From positions 1 to 64,000 of the forward strand of contig CASWRE010000007.1 of the NCBI GenBank assembly GCA_949471785.1: DNA of 64,000 bases, given 5' to 3'. The notes under the pieces are model-generated. The model did not search any database. It saw nothing but the letters and a program-made list of their open reading frames with translations, and was not told where the DNA came from. Within the stretch, counting starts at the first letter, position 1; each line of letters opens with the position of its first letter. The stretch is from an uncultured Lachnospiraceae bacterium (GTDB taxonomy: Bacteria; Bacillota; Clostridia; Lachnospirales; Lachnospiraceae). Shown one piece after another: positions 21,101 through 27,522 of the stretch. Both the position numbers and the translations under genes were made by a program.

Positions 21101-22195
21101 AATGAGAAGCTCTATGTCCAGAGCGTGGACGGCGTTACCCTGAACCTGAGTATGCCGAAGCGTATTGACACGCCGACAAATGTGACCTGGAGTAAGAGCT
21201 GGGAATATGGAACTGATCCGGCTCAGATCAAGACGGTGGGGCAGTTTGAAAACGGAGGCGCCGACGGCCTGAAGGTGACTGTCACAGCCACCGGGGGCAG
21301 TATACCGCCCGGAGGCAGCAGTTACCTGGTTAAAGCTTATGTGTTTGACACCGAGGCAGAAGCGGAAAGCGCGAAAACGGCCATCACGAACGGAACAGAA
21401 CCGGCCGGCGCGCTGGTCACATATCCGTCCGGCAGCGGCGGGGCGACAGTTCCCGTCAGCATGACGGCGGAGAGCAGCGGCACATACAGCCACAGCCTTT
21501 CCGGCCTGTCGGCCGAATACGCAGGCAAATACATTGTGTTTGCCGCCAGAATATCCTCCGGAGACGGTATGGTCAGCTCAAAATGGATCAGTTCTGATTC
21601 CTGGCAGCTTCCCCGTGTGCGGCTTGCGAAGCCGGATGTGAAGGCAGCTACGAAAGAGTATGATGTGGATGTGACTCTGAACAGCAATCCGGATATACCG
21701 GATGATATAGAGGTTGAGACGTGGACGGCCAGCCGCACGGTTCTGACGTGGGACAGTGTGGACTATGCGGATATCTATGATTTTACTCTGACAGAGAAAG
21801 GAGAGGCCGCGGGCGTCACCTTCAGGATTCGGGAGGAAAATGGAGCCGTAAAAGTATTCTGGCAGAAGCAGGATGGTACATGGGAAGAAATCACCGGGAA
21901 GAACGGCGCGTTCGAGCTGAGCCAGTACGAAAAAACGATTACGGGTACTTACGCGGGCGCGAACGGCGGGCAGCCTTATGAAACGGTTCTTGGCGCCAGG
22001 CTGCTGGCGGAGGATTCCGGCGGCCGATACAGCTATACGCTGATACTGCCCGATGCCAATGAGCTGTCGCCGAAGGACGGCGGAAACGCCATTACCGACA
22101 GTGAATTGCGTTTCACGGCAAAGGCGGAAGTGTGGGCGGACGTCCGGACCGATGAAGCGTATGTGCGTTCCGACGGCTATGAGAGGAATTTATAA
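12170..22195 (+). CDS. Giant type IV pilin-like surface protein with GLUG repeats
   Basis: A 3341-residue protein, the largest in the window. It starts MKIYRKNGFTLVELIVVLAIVGILATAGIL: a short basic leader, the prepilin cleavage site before FTLVE, and the hydrophobic pilin helix, so it should be cut by the prepilin peptidase encoded nearby. From about residue 620 to 2200 there are roughly 38 GLUG-type units (G-G-I/L-V/I/A-G-Y/x-N, for example YVGGIIGYG, FIGGIVGYN), expected to form a long beta-solenoid. Residues 2200-3341 hold Ig/FN3-like segments. No LPxTG or second membrane segment is present. ATG 12170 follows GAGAGG. Ordinary pilins are 120-250 residues; this is likely a pilus-borne adhesin (inference). 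Confidence 0.88.
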   Translation: MKIYRKNGFTLVELIVVLAIVGILATAGILSAGHFIKLAEFRKNEENAKTAFLAAESTLTWYRSSGEWDAFREEVMAKGTLNDTFDAGDEKNGRIYAVTINDTGGGAAPSASEGLARRLLEGGAYSGDFFDAAIALEIDVETGKVYAAFYGTRCHTLSYDGTNTNGVLSISAQDPARTYEERRKYLLGYYAADLVNVVALKPVRLKVTTISLINSETLSLNWTSNSRHDNLDVKFAVGFYDKHTNRELFSTEVGQAQRDALRAGRQTVDLDLTVPDAAGHRPIGTWAFPLSYQGGADGSGGRYSLTLDGMMTAELTAVIESGKGGLAGIADPGQIQRQYSTSITRLGDEVAELKAPLDIYAKITVEPDYTYAAEGTFTEYRASGEAASNIENTLYARAAETGAGLDAEISKFRHLSNIRYYDPDKAAEFKLTEGNMDWTAAGTGAYGLTVDEGAGGLRSLTWQAAAGEGGRTLDFPSVEMLSVRHTFRGGSTSAVISNLKLGADSVPKDTQVEALYATDAEQKSHQTHYIGLFGETEGTIQDITLSDPSLVLADVSRNLAGEEIPEATQEFRHIYGAGILSGRCQGTLKNISVRTTEKDLPIVTVNIRNRTEADTEPAAIGGLVGVVAGKDEISGDLVCLNSFFKDGAWTAPQPELSGLTVEGAVTGILPDLNGARDWESAAGNYLRGVGGIFGHVQIGRGTDPVALQTGKIQIASCRNHAGVTGNMLTGGIAGSVRDAAGTNTDWSALGEENASIRDCVNDGLVLCSASPENPDNTLEGRYFGGITGYGYSAFIYQSVSASGRAGGYRYAYEQKGTVLKGRYVGGIIGYGGNSSLAGCHTEKDGYVLGNDHVGGIAGGMEKDAATAIRGTAGAAVTTNGSHVVGNEYVGGIIGENGSTESSATTVTNCVNNGIVAGYGKFIGGIVGYNGQAGTIRNCASNLPDHNGSLLKTIVEDWKAGGDCVGGLAGYNNGEIVFESGSSLAEKSLSGIVAGGNYVGGLVGFNDVSAVLDVHYTLISGQVYASGNGVGGLIGLNASENVLGQTLKVRPSGVRGRYYVGGIIGANVVNLSKDVIVKGLQADNRLGSITGDAFTGGVIGYQRTYTADQLKITGSGSLWNYMEGSSAERLLPGLDDHNVPGKAVASRNPHILTIKEIPNGSGLQINTDNNNIPISCSLYTGGVVGYCERYSRLALVNCVNSGALSRRGTGETGTAGLISLRAYLDSSEVDADTAALEDDIRVSIGGGIIGANLDHQVVDKCKNKGAMRGFIGLGGIVGFNAGGVFNCTLSDNFGNTALDYIGGIVGLNVQADSGKQGENKKEFNYTDVENTKRAYTSGTVAGCVASSGISIAGRSFVGGIAGYNMSGARLEKNSSRANIIAAGNYVGGIAGANSGAILQTAVSPNDPTAGIGVSAANITGNRGEGIGGLVGWNQAGGSLEAEGGAADEVVVVSAGVTVTGREKAGGIVGIHGGSLGGSGKYLVCEAKLVRAVEDCAGGIIGAAEIEAGTQEDGGGMISHAINRSEEVTADRGRAGGIVAVNNDGFTVSSCINQGNVNSDQGYAGGIVAENYGSINDCTVEPDGADMVIASRGADAIGAVCAVNYGNISGSRAMKVGILSRALEVRLEGNAGIVGGIAGKNAGGRIVGSSVGEDSAVPVNYMPRVESSAGNLIVGVVAGLNEGGLGREGKISHVTVSDISVSGFGNYRYLGGIVGENSPGPDAVVEACTVKNMVIRQTGGSEAGNCYGGIAGNNGGELDGCMIRDITVDVQGVYTATSTSTAAEKERLSSHVGGIAGKNEESGHITGCLIESAGNGRVNTIRTENGMAGGVAGYNKGCIELSGDAVTAELMETEAATAGGKEKVHTAQALIRAAVRQNVKKDAQYVLWENGTRLLNQQRYNDWNRSQVSEKNSDGDSRTLKLLMEANGNLGGITAYNIGSVNYCASGNWYLNNQSEAIGVGTGGIIGMNESDENLSFLLNQAFVGRELKDNDTNRFAGGIIGNQNNAAGGWMIENCVNYGTVYCRKTHYSGGIIGQWTGSGGSIEKCYNFGNLQTTYGTGWVGASGGIVAQLYHAYTDHEYNIVSCENHGNIYGREGQNTSNCANDSAGILGNVTAYTTDAAQAQRFSIHVVDCVNGAGVEIYSGSMASGIVGFFSCDNSPNAGNITNATGNIILNIERCRNYAKTLKGVQFVAGIFGDRYGKQGALQTTLKHCFSVNRGNSDYNQVNHPIISLTTGNSQPGLINNGLSGAVNYFLSEYERNTWSNVRNLNNTVHNGLQYANGAWAYSVVNDQTRYFLYVYTGQSDIRNMNFTGLKAGDPVILQGQTIGKVLFTTPVAQGYGDMASVVEEDVYGIRYGVNAVDDARIFDDYVREFCYREANMLLPPEKAVLSKDGENRFTLRVDAPAYAEGDVNYEAALYRKGEGEEAEIVSAAEILLPAGAVKGENDTFTFAGDTCTFTLSDDVLGQGGEIYAVVRAVPADGTGSKSDPVESNRVSIGSVLPDPKLRVELVESGNSHAYRLRLDNAEDYDAGTVTVTRMDGNPVTFDVKGSGVINNVGIPLQQLTVQVKNGAAVSAAAAVPVYLPANHIPLIPIKDGNRKPVWEVTGTSLADMSISVTIPGGSGSITTPPVYRAELIGTWKDDRGARHEETVFCSTDILTTANGTTTAVFTNLPEYLAGDPGLDLTLPANVTTDLKLRVWYAQSGLGPVYTCSGLNAAGNAVTEADADSRVLSGSPDSGAAGGYGYTWEHLYTPVLKANAGKFENYRWESDGEIFAFLPAPVLMSDGTSADNPLIPAVDINGHLTYTFKWDEGGSGGSYTVSLAGVVRDQNGDVVRKVSLATNRSVNETQLTLDAEDWSYNEVELTVTRKGDGGAAAPTIGLTSVQTYAVQSRLPQPSQPRAVNADINELNYEIEWDPIEPEMGCGSYEVFVKENNASASIGTMAVNEKTGGVYKMTADLESYAGKDIQIYVVAMPAANEKLYVQSVDGVTLNLSMPKRIDTPTNVTWSKSWEYGTDPAQIKTVGQFENGGADGLKVTVTATGGSIPPGGSSYLVKAYVFDTEAEAESAKTAITNGTEPAGALVTYPSGSGGATVPVSMTAESSGTYSHSLSGLSAEYAGKYIVFAARISSGDGMVSSKWISSDSWQLPRVRLAKPDVKAATKEYDVDVTLNSNPDIPDDIEVETWTASRTVLTWDSVDYADIYDFTLTEKGEAAGVTFRIREENGAVKVFWQKQDGTWEEITGKNGAFELSQYEKTITGTYAGANGGQPYETVLGARLLAEDSGGRYSYTLILPDANELSPKDGGNAITDSELRFTAKAEVWADVRTDEAYVRSDGYERNL

Positions 22196-22214
22196 GATGA
22201 AAAAGGAGGGAGCT

Positions 22215-23051
22215 ATGTCACGTCAGAAAACGGGTGGGGCGCGGGACAGGAAAGCGCGGGCCCAACAAGGCGCGTCCCTGGTGGTCGTGGTATGCGTGTC
22301 GGCATTTCTGGTGGCATTTGCCCTCGCTATGGTTTACACGGCGGGACTGATGCTTTCCCAGGCCAACCGGCGGCTGAAACAGGAGCGGAGCCGCCAGTTG
22401 GCCAGGAGCTTCTCCCAGGTGTTGTATGAAGAGCTTCAGGAGGGCGGTAAGCCGGAAGACAAAGGCTCTGCCAACGGTTTTTACGGGTTTGTCTGCAAGT
22501 TTTTGGAGGACAGCCATTATTTGAATTATGACCCGGACCAGCCGGACGCCACCATATACCGGTACCAGGTGGATGCTCCCGCGACGGGGGATGCCTACGG
22601 GAAGGTCACAGTGGCTCTCTATAAAGAGAGCGAGGATGATGCGGAACTGGCCGGAACGATTATTTACGGCGGTACGGGCAGTGCAGACCCCCTGGTAGCC
22701 GTGGCGGGAAGCGTCCAGCGCGCCACCCTCACTGTGGAAGTGACGGCCGAAACGGACGGTATGAGCTACAGCTACAGCACGGTTTATGAGCAGAGTATAC
22801 ATTACAGGGATGAGGCGGTCCGGTTTACCTATGACGGAAGGGAGATCCGGTGGGACAAAGGGGCTCAGGAGTGGAAAGAAGGCGCCCTTACAGGTGAAAC
22901 AGTCGATGTAAATCCTGGCGACGCGGTCAGCTTTGTGGTCACGCCCGGGTTGGATAATATAGAAGAATGTAAATACAATAAAGCCATCCGGGAGGAAGGC
23001 GATCTGGAGGAATCGGAAGCGCCGGGAGGCGGCGGAGGGGGGACGCCATGA
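22215..23051 (+). CDS. PilX-like minor pilin-type membrane protein
   Basis: A 278-residue protein. After a basic N-terminus, QQGASLVVVVCVSAFLVAFALAMVYTAGLMLSQ resembles the amino-terminal helix of PilX-type minor pilins, although the canonical FTLVE motif is missing. The rest is a soluble domain ending in an acidic stretch and a six-glycine tail (GGGGGGTP). ATG 22215 follows AGGAGGG (22204-22210); ATG 22198 in the same frame lies too far upstream of that site. It starts 20 bases after the giant pilin, and its stop overlaps the next start (ATGA), so translation is coupled. Probably a pilus tip or priming subunit (inference). Confidence 0.68.
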   Translation: MSRQKTGGARDRKARAQQGASLVVVVCVSAFLVAFALAMVYTAGLMLSQANRRLKQERSRQLARSFSQVLYEELQEGGKPEDKGSANGFYGFVCKFLEDSHYLNYDPDQPDATIYRYQVDAPATGDAYGKVTVALYKESEDDAELAGTIIYGGTGSADPLVAVAGSVQRATLTVEVTAETDGMSYSYSTVYEQSIHYRDEAVRFTYDGREIRWDKGAQEWKEGALTGETVDVNPGDAVSFVVTPGLDNIEECKYNKAIREEGDLEESEAPGGGGGGTP

Positions 23052-23431
23052 GAAGCATGAAAAGATTACGGGCAAAGGGCAGCTCCGGCGAAACGCTGGT
23101 GGAGATCATGGTAAGCGGCGCGCTGTTTCTGATATTGATGGCGGTCATGCAGGGAGCCATCTCTTTTTGCAGCAGCGCCCAGCAAAAAAGCGGGCAGCTG
23201 CGGGAGACAAATGCCGAGATCTGCAATGGGCTGCGGCGCAGCGAGAACATGCCCGGTACCGTAAACGGCAGCGCCGATATGGCATTTCGGGCCGTAGCCG
23301 CCGACGGAACGGTGGGTAATCAGGTGTTTACCGTTCATGTGGAGCTGGAAGAAAGGCCGGTCACGGCGAATGGGAAAACAGCTGTATTTTACAGCTTTGC
23401 CCCGGGCGGTACAGGGGGTGGCGGGCCGTGA
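23048..23431 (+). CDS. Minor pilin-like protein with prepilin motif
   Basis: A 127-residue protein. SSGETLVEIMVSGALFLILMAVMQ near the start is a prepilin-type cleavage and methylation helix in which Glu follows Gly where Phe is usual, and the conserved Glu is kept. The soluble part is only about 85 residues and ends in a glycine-rich tail (GGTGGGGP) like that of the preceding gene. It overlaps both neighbours by four bases (ATGA upstream, GTGA downstream), so the three minor pilin genes are translationally coupled. It belongs to the GspI/PilV-like size class, but no closer family could be named. Confidence 0.7.
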   Translation: MRSMKRLRAKGSSGETLVEIMVSGALFLILMAVMQGAISFCSSAQQKSGQLRETNAEICNGLRRSENMPGTVNGSADMAFRAVAADGTVGNQVFTVHVELEERPVTANGKTAVFYSFAPGGTGGGGP

Positions 23432-24171
23432 GGATAAAGAAATGGCAGGGAAGAAAAGTTCTGGGAAAGATCAGGACCCGGGCGGGAACCACTCTGGTGG
23501 AGCTGGTGGCGGCGATGGCGGTCTTCGGGATCATGATGACTATGGCGGTGGGGGTCTTAAGCCCGGCGGCCAAACTGTTCCTGCGGATGGAAAGCCTTCA
23601 GCGGGCCGAGGTGATCCTGGACAATACGATACAGGAGCTTTACGGCATAGCCGAGGAGGCTGCCGGGTATGTGAAGATCTATCCGACGGGAACGACGGAT
23701 GTGACAGACGTTCCGGGAGGGGCTGTCGGCGATGTGCTCGAATTTGTGAATCCGGACAAGTATGTGATGTTGGTCTCCACGGGGGGATGCGGCGCCACCG
23801 AGATTATGGTGGGTCCGACAAAGCTCAGTACGGAGGGCGAGGTGGCAGAGGGACGGCTTCTCAAACGGTATTATACGACAGAGTCTGCGGGGACAGATCA
23901 ATATTGCTATAAAGACGCGGCGGGAAATCCGGTTGCCCGCGCCCTGGGGACGGCCTTTGCGGACGAGTATTATATGGGGAATGACCTGAAGATCACTTTT
24001 TCTTTTCCGTCGGCGGTGGCCGATGGCGATAAGGTTGCTTATCTGGAGGCCCATGTGGCGCTCTGCGACAGCGCGGGCCGAGTGGTGGTACAGGAGGACG
24101 CGGTACTGGATCTGCGGTATGAGGCGGTGCGGAAGGATGCGGTTACGGCGGTTCTGCCCGCCGGGCCATAA
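23428..24171 (+). CDS. Prepilin-type PilW/GspJ-like minor pilin
   Basis: A 247-residue protein beginning at GTG 23428, overlapping the previous stop. RAGTTLVELVAAMAVFGIMMTMAVGVL is a clear prepilin cleavage site and pilin helix with the conserved Glu at +5. The remaining 200 residues form a globular domain with four cysteines. Size and position, third in a block of minor pilins, are those of PilW/GspJ-like proteins. The block should make the initiating tip complex that caps a type IV pilus, as in other systems; here it would sit with the giant pilin (inference). Confidence 0.75.
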   Translation: MRIKKWQGRKVLGKIRTRAGTTLVELVAAMAVFGIMMTMAVGVLSPAAKLFLRMESLQRAEVILDNTIQELYGIAEEAAGYVKIYPTGTTDVTDVPGGAVGDVLEFVNPDKYVMLVSTGGCGATEIMVGPTKLSTEGEVAEGRLLKRYYTTESAGTDQYCYKDAAGNPVARALGTAFADEYYMGNDLKITFSFPSAVADGDKVAYLEAHVALCDSAGRVVVQEDAVLDLRYEAVRKDAVTAVLPAGP

Positions 24172-24450
24172 AAGCCGACATGCACAGCGCGGATACAAGA
24201 ATAAATATGCGGACTGCATGACTCAGATACGATGCAAACCATGCAGGCGGCATGGCCCGGACACATAAAAGGATATAAATGCAGTCAATACGATGCGTTT
24301 ATAGATATAAGCGGCCCGGCCGGTATACGGGTTTTCCGGCGGCAGTAAGCGTTGGGGCTTCATGCACACAGGCTGCCGGAGGCCGTCGGTACGGCAGAAG
24401 GCCGCGGAAACGGCGAAGAGCCAAAATCTAATAAAAAGGAGAGGTATAAT
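24172..24450 (+). other. Non-coding leader before the major pilin gene
   Basis: A 279-base gap with no convincing gene. It contains GC-rich inverted repeats, for example CTGCCG (about 24371) with CGGCAG (about 24393). This is by far the longest gap within the pilus cluster, so the major pilin probably has its own promoter and a structured 5' leader. No -35/-10 pair stands out, and I did not match it to a known riboswitch. Confidence 0.4.
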
Positions 24451-24873
24451 ATGTTTAAGAGACTGAAAAAAGATAACAAAAAAGGCTTTACCCTGGTGGA
24501 GCTGATCGTGGTGCTGGTCATTCTGGCAATTCTCGCCGCTCTGCTGATTCCGGCTTTGACGGGGTATATTGATAAGGCGAAGAAGAAACAAATTGTTGCG
24601 GAAACAAGGCAGGCTGTGATGGCAGCGCAGACGCTGGCGGATGAAGAATATGCAAAGAGCACAACCTTTACTGCTGGAGATTTATTCGCTGTTACTAGTA
24701 TTACTGCGAATGATGTTCAAACTTTAGCAGAAGTATCGGGCACAGTTAGTAGTGCAAATGTCGGTGCTAATGGTAAAATAACATCGCTTACATACGCAAA
24801 TGGTAAAACGTGTGTGTATGATCCGGAGGATGCAGATAATGATAATACCGATGGTGATTATAAAGTGAGCTAG
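24451..24873 (+). CDS. Major type IV pilin
   Basis: A 140-residue prepilin. The leader MFKRLKKDNKKG is followed by FTLVELIVVLVILAILAALLIPALTGYIDKAKKKQ, the most canonical pilin helix in the cluster, with Glu at +5. The soluble domain is short and Asp/Asn-rich at the end (DPEDADNDNTDGDYKVS). ATG 24451 follows AAAGGAGAGG. The last 230 bases are visibly more AT-rich than the surrounding pilus genes, which suggests exchange of the exposed part of the pilin. Long leader and size suit a main shaft subunit processed by the nearby prepilin peptidase. Confidence 0.9.
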   Translation: MFKRLKKDNKKGFTLVELIVVLVILAILAALLIPALTGYIDKAKKKQIVAETRQAVMAAQTLADEEYAKSTTFTAGDLFAVTSITANDVQTLAEVSGTVSSANVGANGKITSLTYANGKTCVYDPEDADNDNTDGDYKVS

Positions 24874-24874
24874 T

Positions 24875-25345
24875 ATGGGAATTATGTTCAGTGAACAACA
24901 AACCAACACATCCTATATAAAAAAATCAAAATCCAACCGCATAACCAGGTTTCTGACCGTCGTAGTCCTGGCTCTGGCCGTCCTGGTGGCCGCCGTTCCG
25001 GGTATTTTGGCTGTCATGCGCCGGGCGGACGCTCAGGTGGCCCTGGGCAACGCCAAATCTCTGCGCATTGCCCTACAGGTGGCCTCCACGGAGGCCTACG
25101 GGGCGGGCCGTCCCTTCGGGGATGTGACCGCCCGGGGCGGCGTCGCCGGGGAAGTCTGGCAGGCGGTACTGATGGACAGCAAAGTACCCGGGGATTTCTG
25201 GGTGCTGCAGACGGACGAGAGCGGTTATGATGTGGTGCGTTTTGTATATCAGGAGGGGGATTTTACGGTGAGTTACTGTAAGGAACCCCTCGCCTACGAG
25301 GTATATTACCGGCAGGCCTACATTCAGACCAGCGCGTCGTCGTAG
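24875..25345 (+). CDS. Pilin-sized membrane protein without prepilin motif
   Basis: A 156-residue protein starting one base after the pilin stop. A polar N-terminus of about 22 residues leads to one hydrophobic helix (FLTVVVLALAVLVAAVPGILAVM), then an extracellular-type domain. The helix is pilin-like and is followed by RRADAQVALGNAKSLRIALQ, much like the alpha-1 region of pilins, but there is no G-FTLVE cleavage site. No strong ribosome site precedes ATG 24875, so it may be read by coupling; ATG 24884 is an alternative start. It could be a degenerate pilin or an accessory assembly protein. Confidence 0.6.
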   Translation: MGIMFSEQQTNTSYIKKSKSNRITRFLTVVVLALAVLVAAVPGILAVMRRADAQVALGNAKSLRIALQVASTEAYGAGRPFGDVTARGGVAGEVWQAVLMDSKVPGDFWVLQTDESGYDVVRFVYQEGDFTVSYCKEPLAYEVYYRQAYIQTSASS

Positions 25346-25438
25346 CGGATGCTGCGCGCGGCGGTACGCCGTATACGGAAACAGGGTGTGTGCCCCTGTA
25401 AGGTAACGCCCGGGCGGCGTCGGTGGGGAAAGGGAAAA

Positions 25439-26221
25439 ATGATAGCAGTATTTTACGGGATTTTGTGGCTGTTACGGTTTGCCATAGGGGCCTGTGTGTT
25501 CAGTTTTTACGGTGTGGTGATCTGCCGGCTCCCTGCGGGGGAGAGTGTGGTACACGGGCGGAGTCACTGTCCGTCCTGCGGGCGGGCGCTGACGGCGGGG
25601 GAGCTGATTCCCTGTGTCAGTTATCTGGCGCTGCGGGGAAAGTGCCGCGGATGCGGCGTGAGGATTTCGGGGAGATACGTTCTCATAGAATTGGCGGGCG
25701 GCCTTCTGTTCGTCTGCTGTGGTTTGTTTTTTGGCTGCGGGGTCTCGGGGCTTTTGTCCCTGCGGGGTCTTTTGGCCTTTGCCTACCTGGGGATTTTGAC
25801 CATGGTGGCGTATATTGACTGGGATACCCGGATTATATATGATCGTTTTCATATGGCTGTCCTTCTGTTGGGGGCGGCCGCGCTGCGGCTGTTTCCGGAG
25901 CATGGCCTGGCGGACCGCCTGATCGGGGCGGCGGTGGTGGCCGTGCCCATGCTGGCGCTGGCCCTCCTGATCGAGGGGGCCTTCGGCGGCGGGGATATCA
26001 AGCTGATGGCGGCGAGCGGTTTTTTGCTGGGGTGGCGAGCTATTCTGGCGGCTATGTTTATCAGCCTTCTGACAGGGGGCGCGTATTGTATCTGTATGCT
26101 GGCGGGAAAAAAACTGGCCCGCAGAGACGCGTTCGCTTTCGGCCCGTTTCTGACCCTGGGGCTGGGGACCGCGTTTTTCTGGGGAGATTCGATGGCGGCC
26201 TGGTATTTGTCAGTTTTGTGA
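25439..26221 (+). CDS. pilD: Prepilin peptidase (A24 aspartic protease)
   Basis: A 260-residue polytopic membrane protease that cleaves and N-methylates prepilins. The N-terminal part has the paired cysteines CPSCGRAL and CRGCGVRI typical of bifunctional PilD. The two catalytic aspartates lie in AYIDWDTRIIYD and GGGDIKLMAA. About seven hydrophobic segments are visible. ATG 25439 follows GGAAAGGG and gives the usual opening before the first membrane helix; the frame is open back to 25349. It serves the pilin-like genes immediately upstream. Confidence 0.93.
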   Translation: MIAVFYGILWLLRFAIGACVFSFYGVVICRLPAGESVVHGRSHCPSCGRALTAGELIPCVSYLALRGKCRGCGVRISGRYVLIELAGGLLFVCCGLFFGCGVSGLLSLRGLLAFAYLGILTMVAYIDWDTRIIYDRFHMAVLLLGAAALRLFPEHGLADRLIGAAVVAVPMLALALLIEGAFGGGDIKLMAASGFLLGWRAILAAMFISLLTGGAYCICMLAGKKLARRDAFAFGPFLTLGLGTAFFWGDSMAAWYLSVL

Positions 26222-26296
26222 TATCGGGTAAGAGGAAAGCAAGGCGGGGATCTCTGCCTGGCAGAGATTAAAATTTTCGGGGGAAGGGAGATAGGT

Positions 26297-27493
26297 ATGG
26301 CGAATTTCCGATATGTGGCTAAGAGCATGGACGGGAAGGTTCATCACGGCATGATGGAGGCGGCGGGAGAGGGCGCCCTGCAGCAGCAGCTTAAGGAACA
26401 GGGCCTGTATCTGATCCGGTCGAAGGACGAAGCTCAGGAGAAAAAGCGGAAAATGCTTTCGGCCAGGCAGCTCTCGGATTTTTCCAAGTCTCTTTCTACA
26501 CTGCTGGCATCCGGCGTCAGCATTGTGCGGGGGCTGGAGATCATTGCGGACGAGGAGGGGGTTTCCGCCGTGACACGTTCCCTATACAGGGACATCCTGG
26601 CAGATCTGAGAAAGGGCGCGGCCCTGTCGGAAGCCATGGAGGCGCGCCGGTGTTTTCCGGAGCTGATGCTGGGCATGATTCGTTCCGGGGAGGGCAGCGG
26701 TAACATGGACGGGGTGATGAATCGTCTGTCCCTCCATTATGAGCGGGAGAACCGCCTGAAAAGCCAGGTGAAGTCTGCCATGATGTATCCGACGGTGCTG
26801 CTGGTCATGTGCGCGGCGGTGGTGATTCTGATTGTGACTTTCATCCTGCCCCAGTTTGAAGAGCTGTTTGCCGAGATGGAAAGCCTGCCCGTGGTGACGG
26901 AGATGCTGATGGCGATATCTCATTTCCTGGTGGAACAGTGGTATGTGGCGCTTTTTGTGGTGTTTGTCCTTGGACTGATCCTGCGGATCGTCTTGAAGGC
27001 AGACCGGGTGCGCCATAGGGTCGATTACATAAAGGTTCATATGCCTGTGGTGGGAAAGCTGAACAAGGTGATCTACACGGCCCGCTTTTCCAGAACTTTG
27101 AGCAGCCTGTATTCCAGCGGCATGCCCATCGCCCAGGCGCTTCAGACCGCCGGGGAAACGGTGGGGAATATTTACGTGGAGAGGCAGTTTGAACAGGTGA
27201 CCGCCATGGTGCGCAGCGGCGTCCCTCTCTCCCAGGCTCTGCGGGAGGTGGACGGATTTCTGCGGAAGCTTTCCAGCACGATTCTGGTGGGAGAGGAGAG
27301 CGGCCGTCTGGATGTGATGCTGGACGCCATCGCCATGACGATGGAGGAGGAAGCGGAGGAGGCCACCAAGAGGCTGGTGACGCTGCTGGAGCCCGTCCTG
27401 ATCGGCTTGATGGCGCTGCTGGTGGCATTTATTATCATTGCGGTCATGCTGCCGATCTATCAGTCCTACGGGGCTATCGAGGGTGCGGCATAG
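26297..27493 (+). CDS. pilC: Type IV pilus inner-membrane platform protein
   Basis: A 398-residue GspF/PilC-family protein. It opens with FRYVAKSMDGK, and two homologous halves, each with a cytoplasmic helical domain (LSDFSKSLSTLLASGVSIVRGLEII and FSRTLSSLYSSGMPIAQALQTA), are followed by membrane helices; the last is LMALLVAFIIIAVMLPIYQSY. The platform couples the ATPases to pilin insertion. ATG 26297 is preceded by GGGAAGGGAG. It lies between the peptidase and the pilM-pilN fusion. Confidence 0.93.
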   Translation: MANFRYVAKSMDGKVHHGMMEAAGEGALQQQLKEQGLYLIRSKDEAQEKKRKMLSARQLSDFSKSLSTLLASGVSIVRGLEIIADEEGVSAVTRSLYRDILADLRKGAALSEAMEARRCFPELMLGMIRSGEGSGNMDGVMNRLSLHYERENRLKSQVKSAMMYPTVLLVMCAAVVILIVTFILPQFEELFAEMESLPVVTEMLMAISHFLVEQWYVALFVVFVLGLILRIVLKADRVRHRVDYIKVHMPVVGKLNKVIYTARFSRTLSSLYSSGMPIAQALQTAGETVGNIYVERQFEQVTAMVRSGVPLSQALREVDGFLRKLSSTILVGEESGRLDVMLDAIAMTMEEEAEEATKRLVTLLEPVLIGLMALLVAFIIIAVMLPIYQSYGAIEGAA

Positions 27494-27522
27494 AGACAGG
27501 GGAAGGGAAAAGGAGGAAGAGA

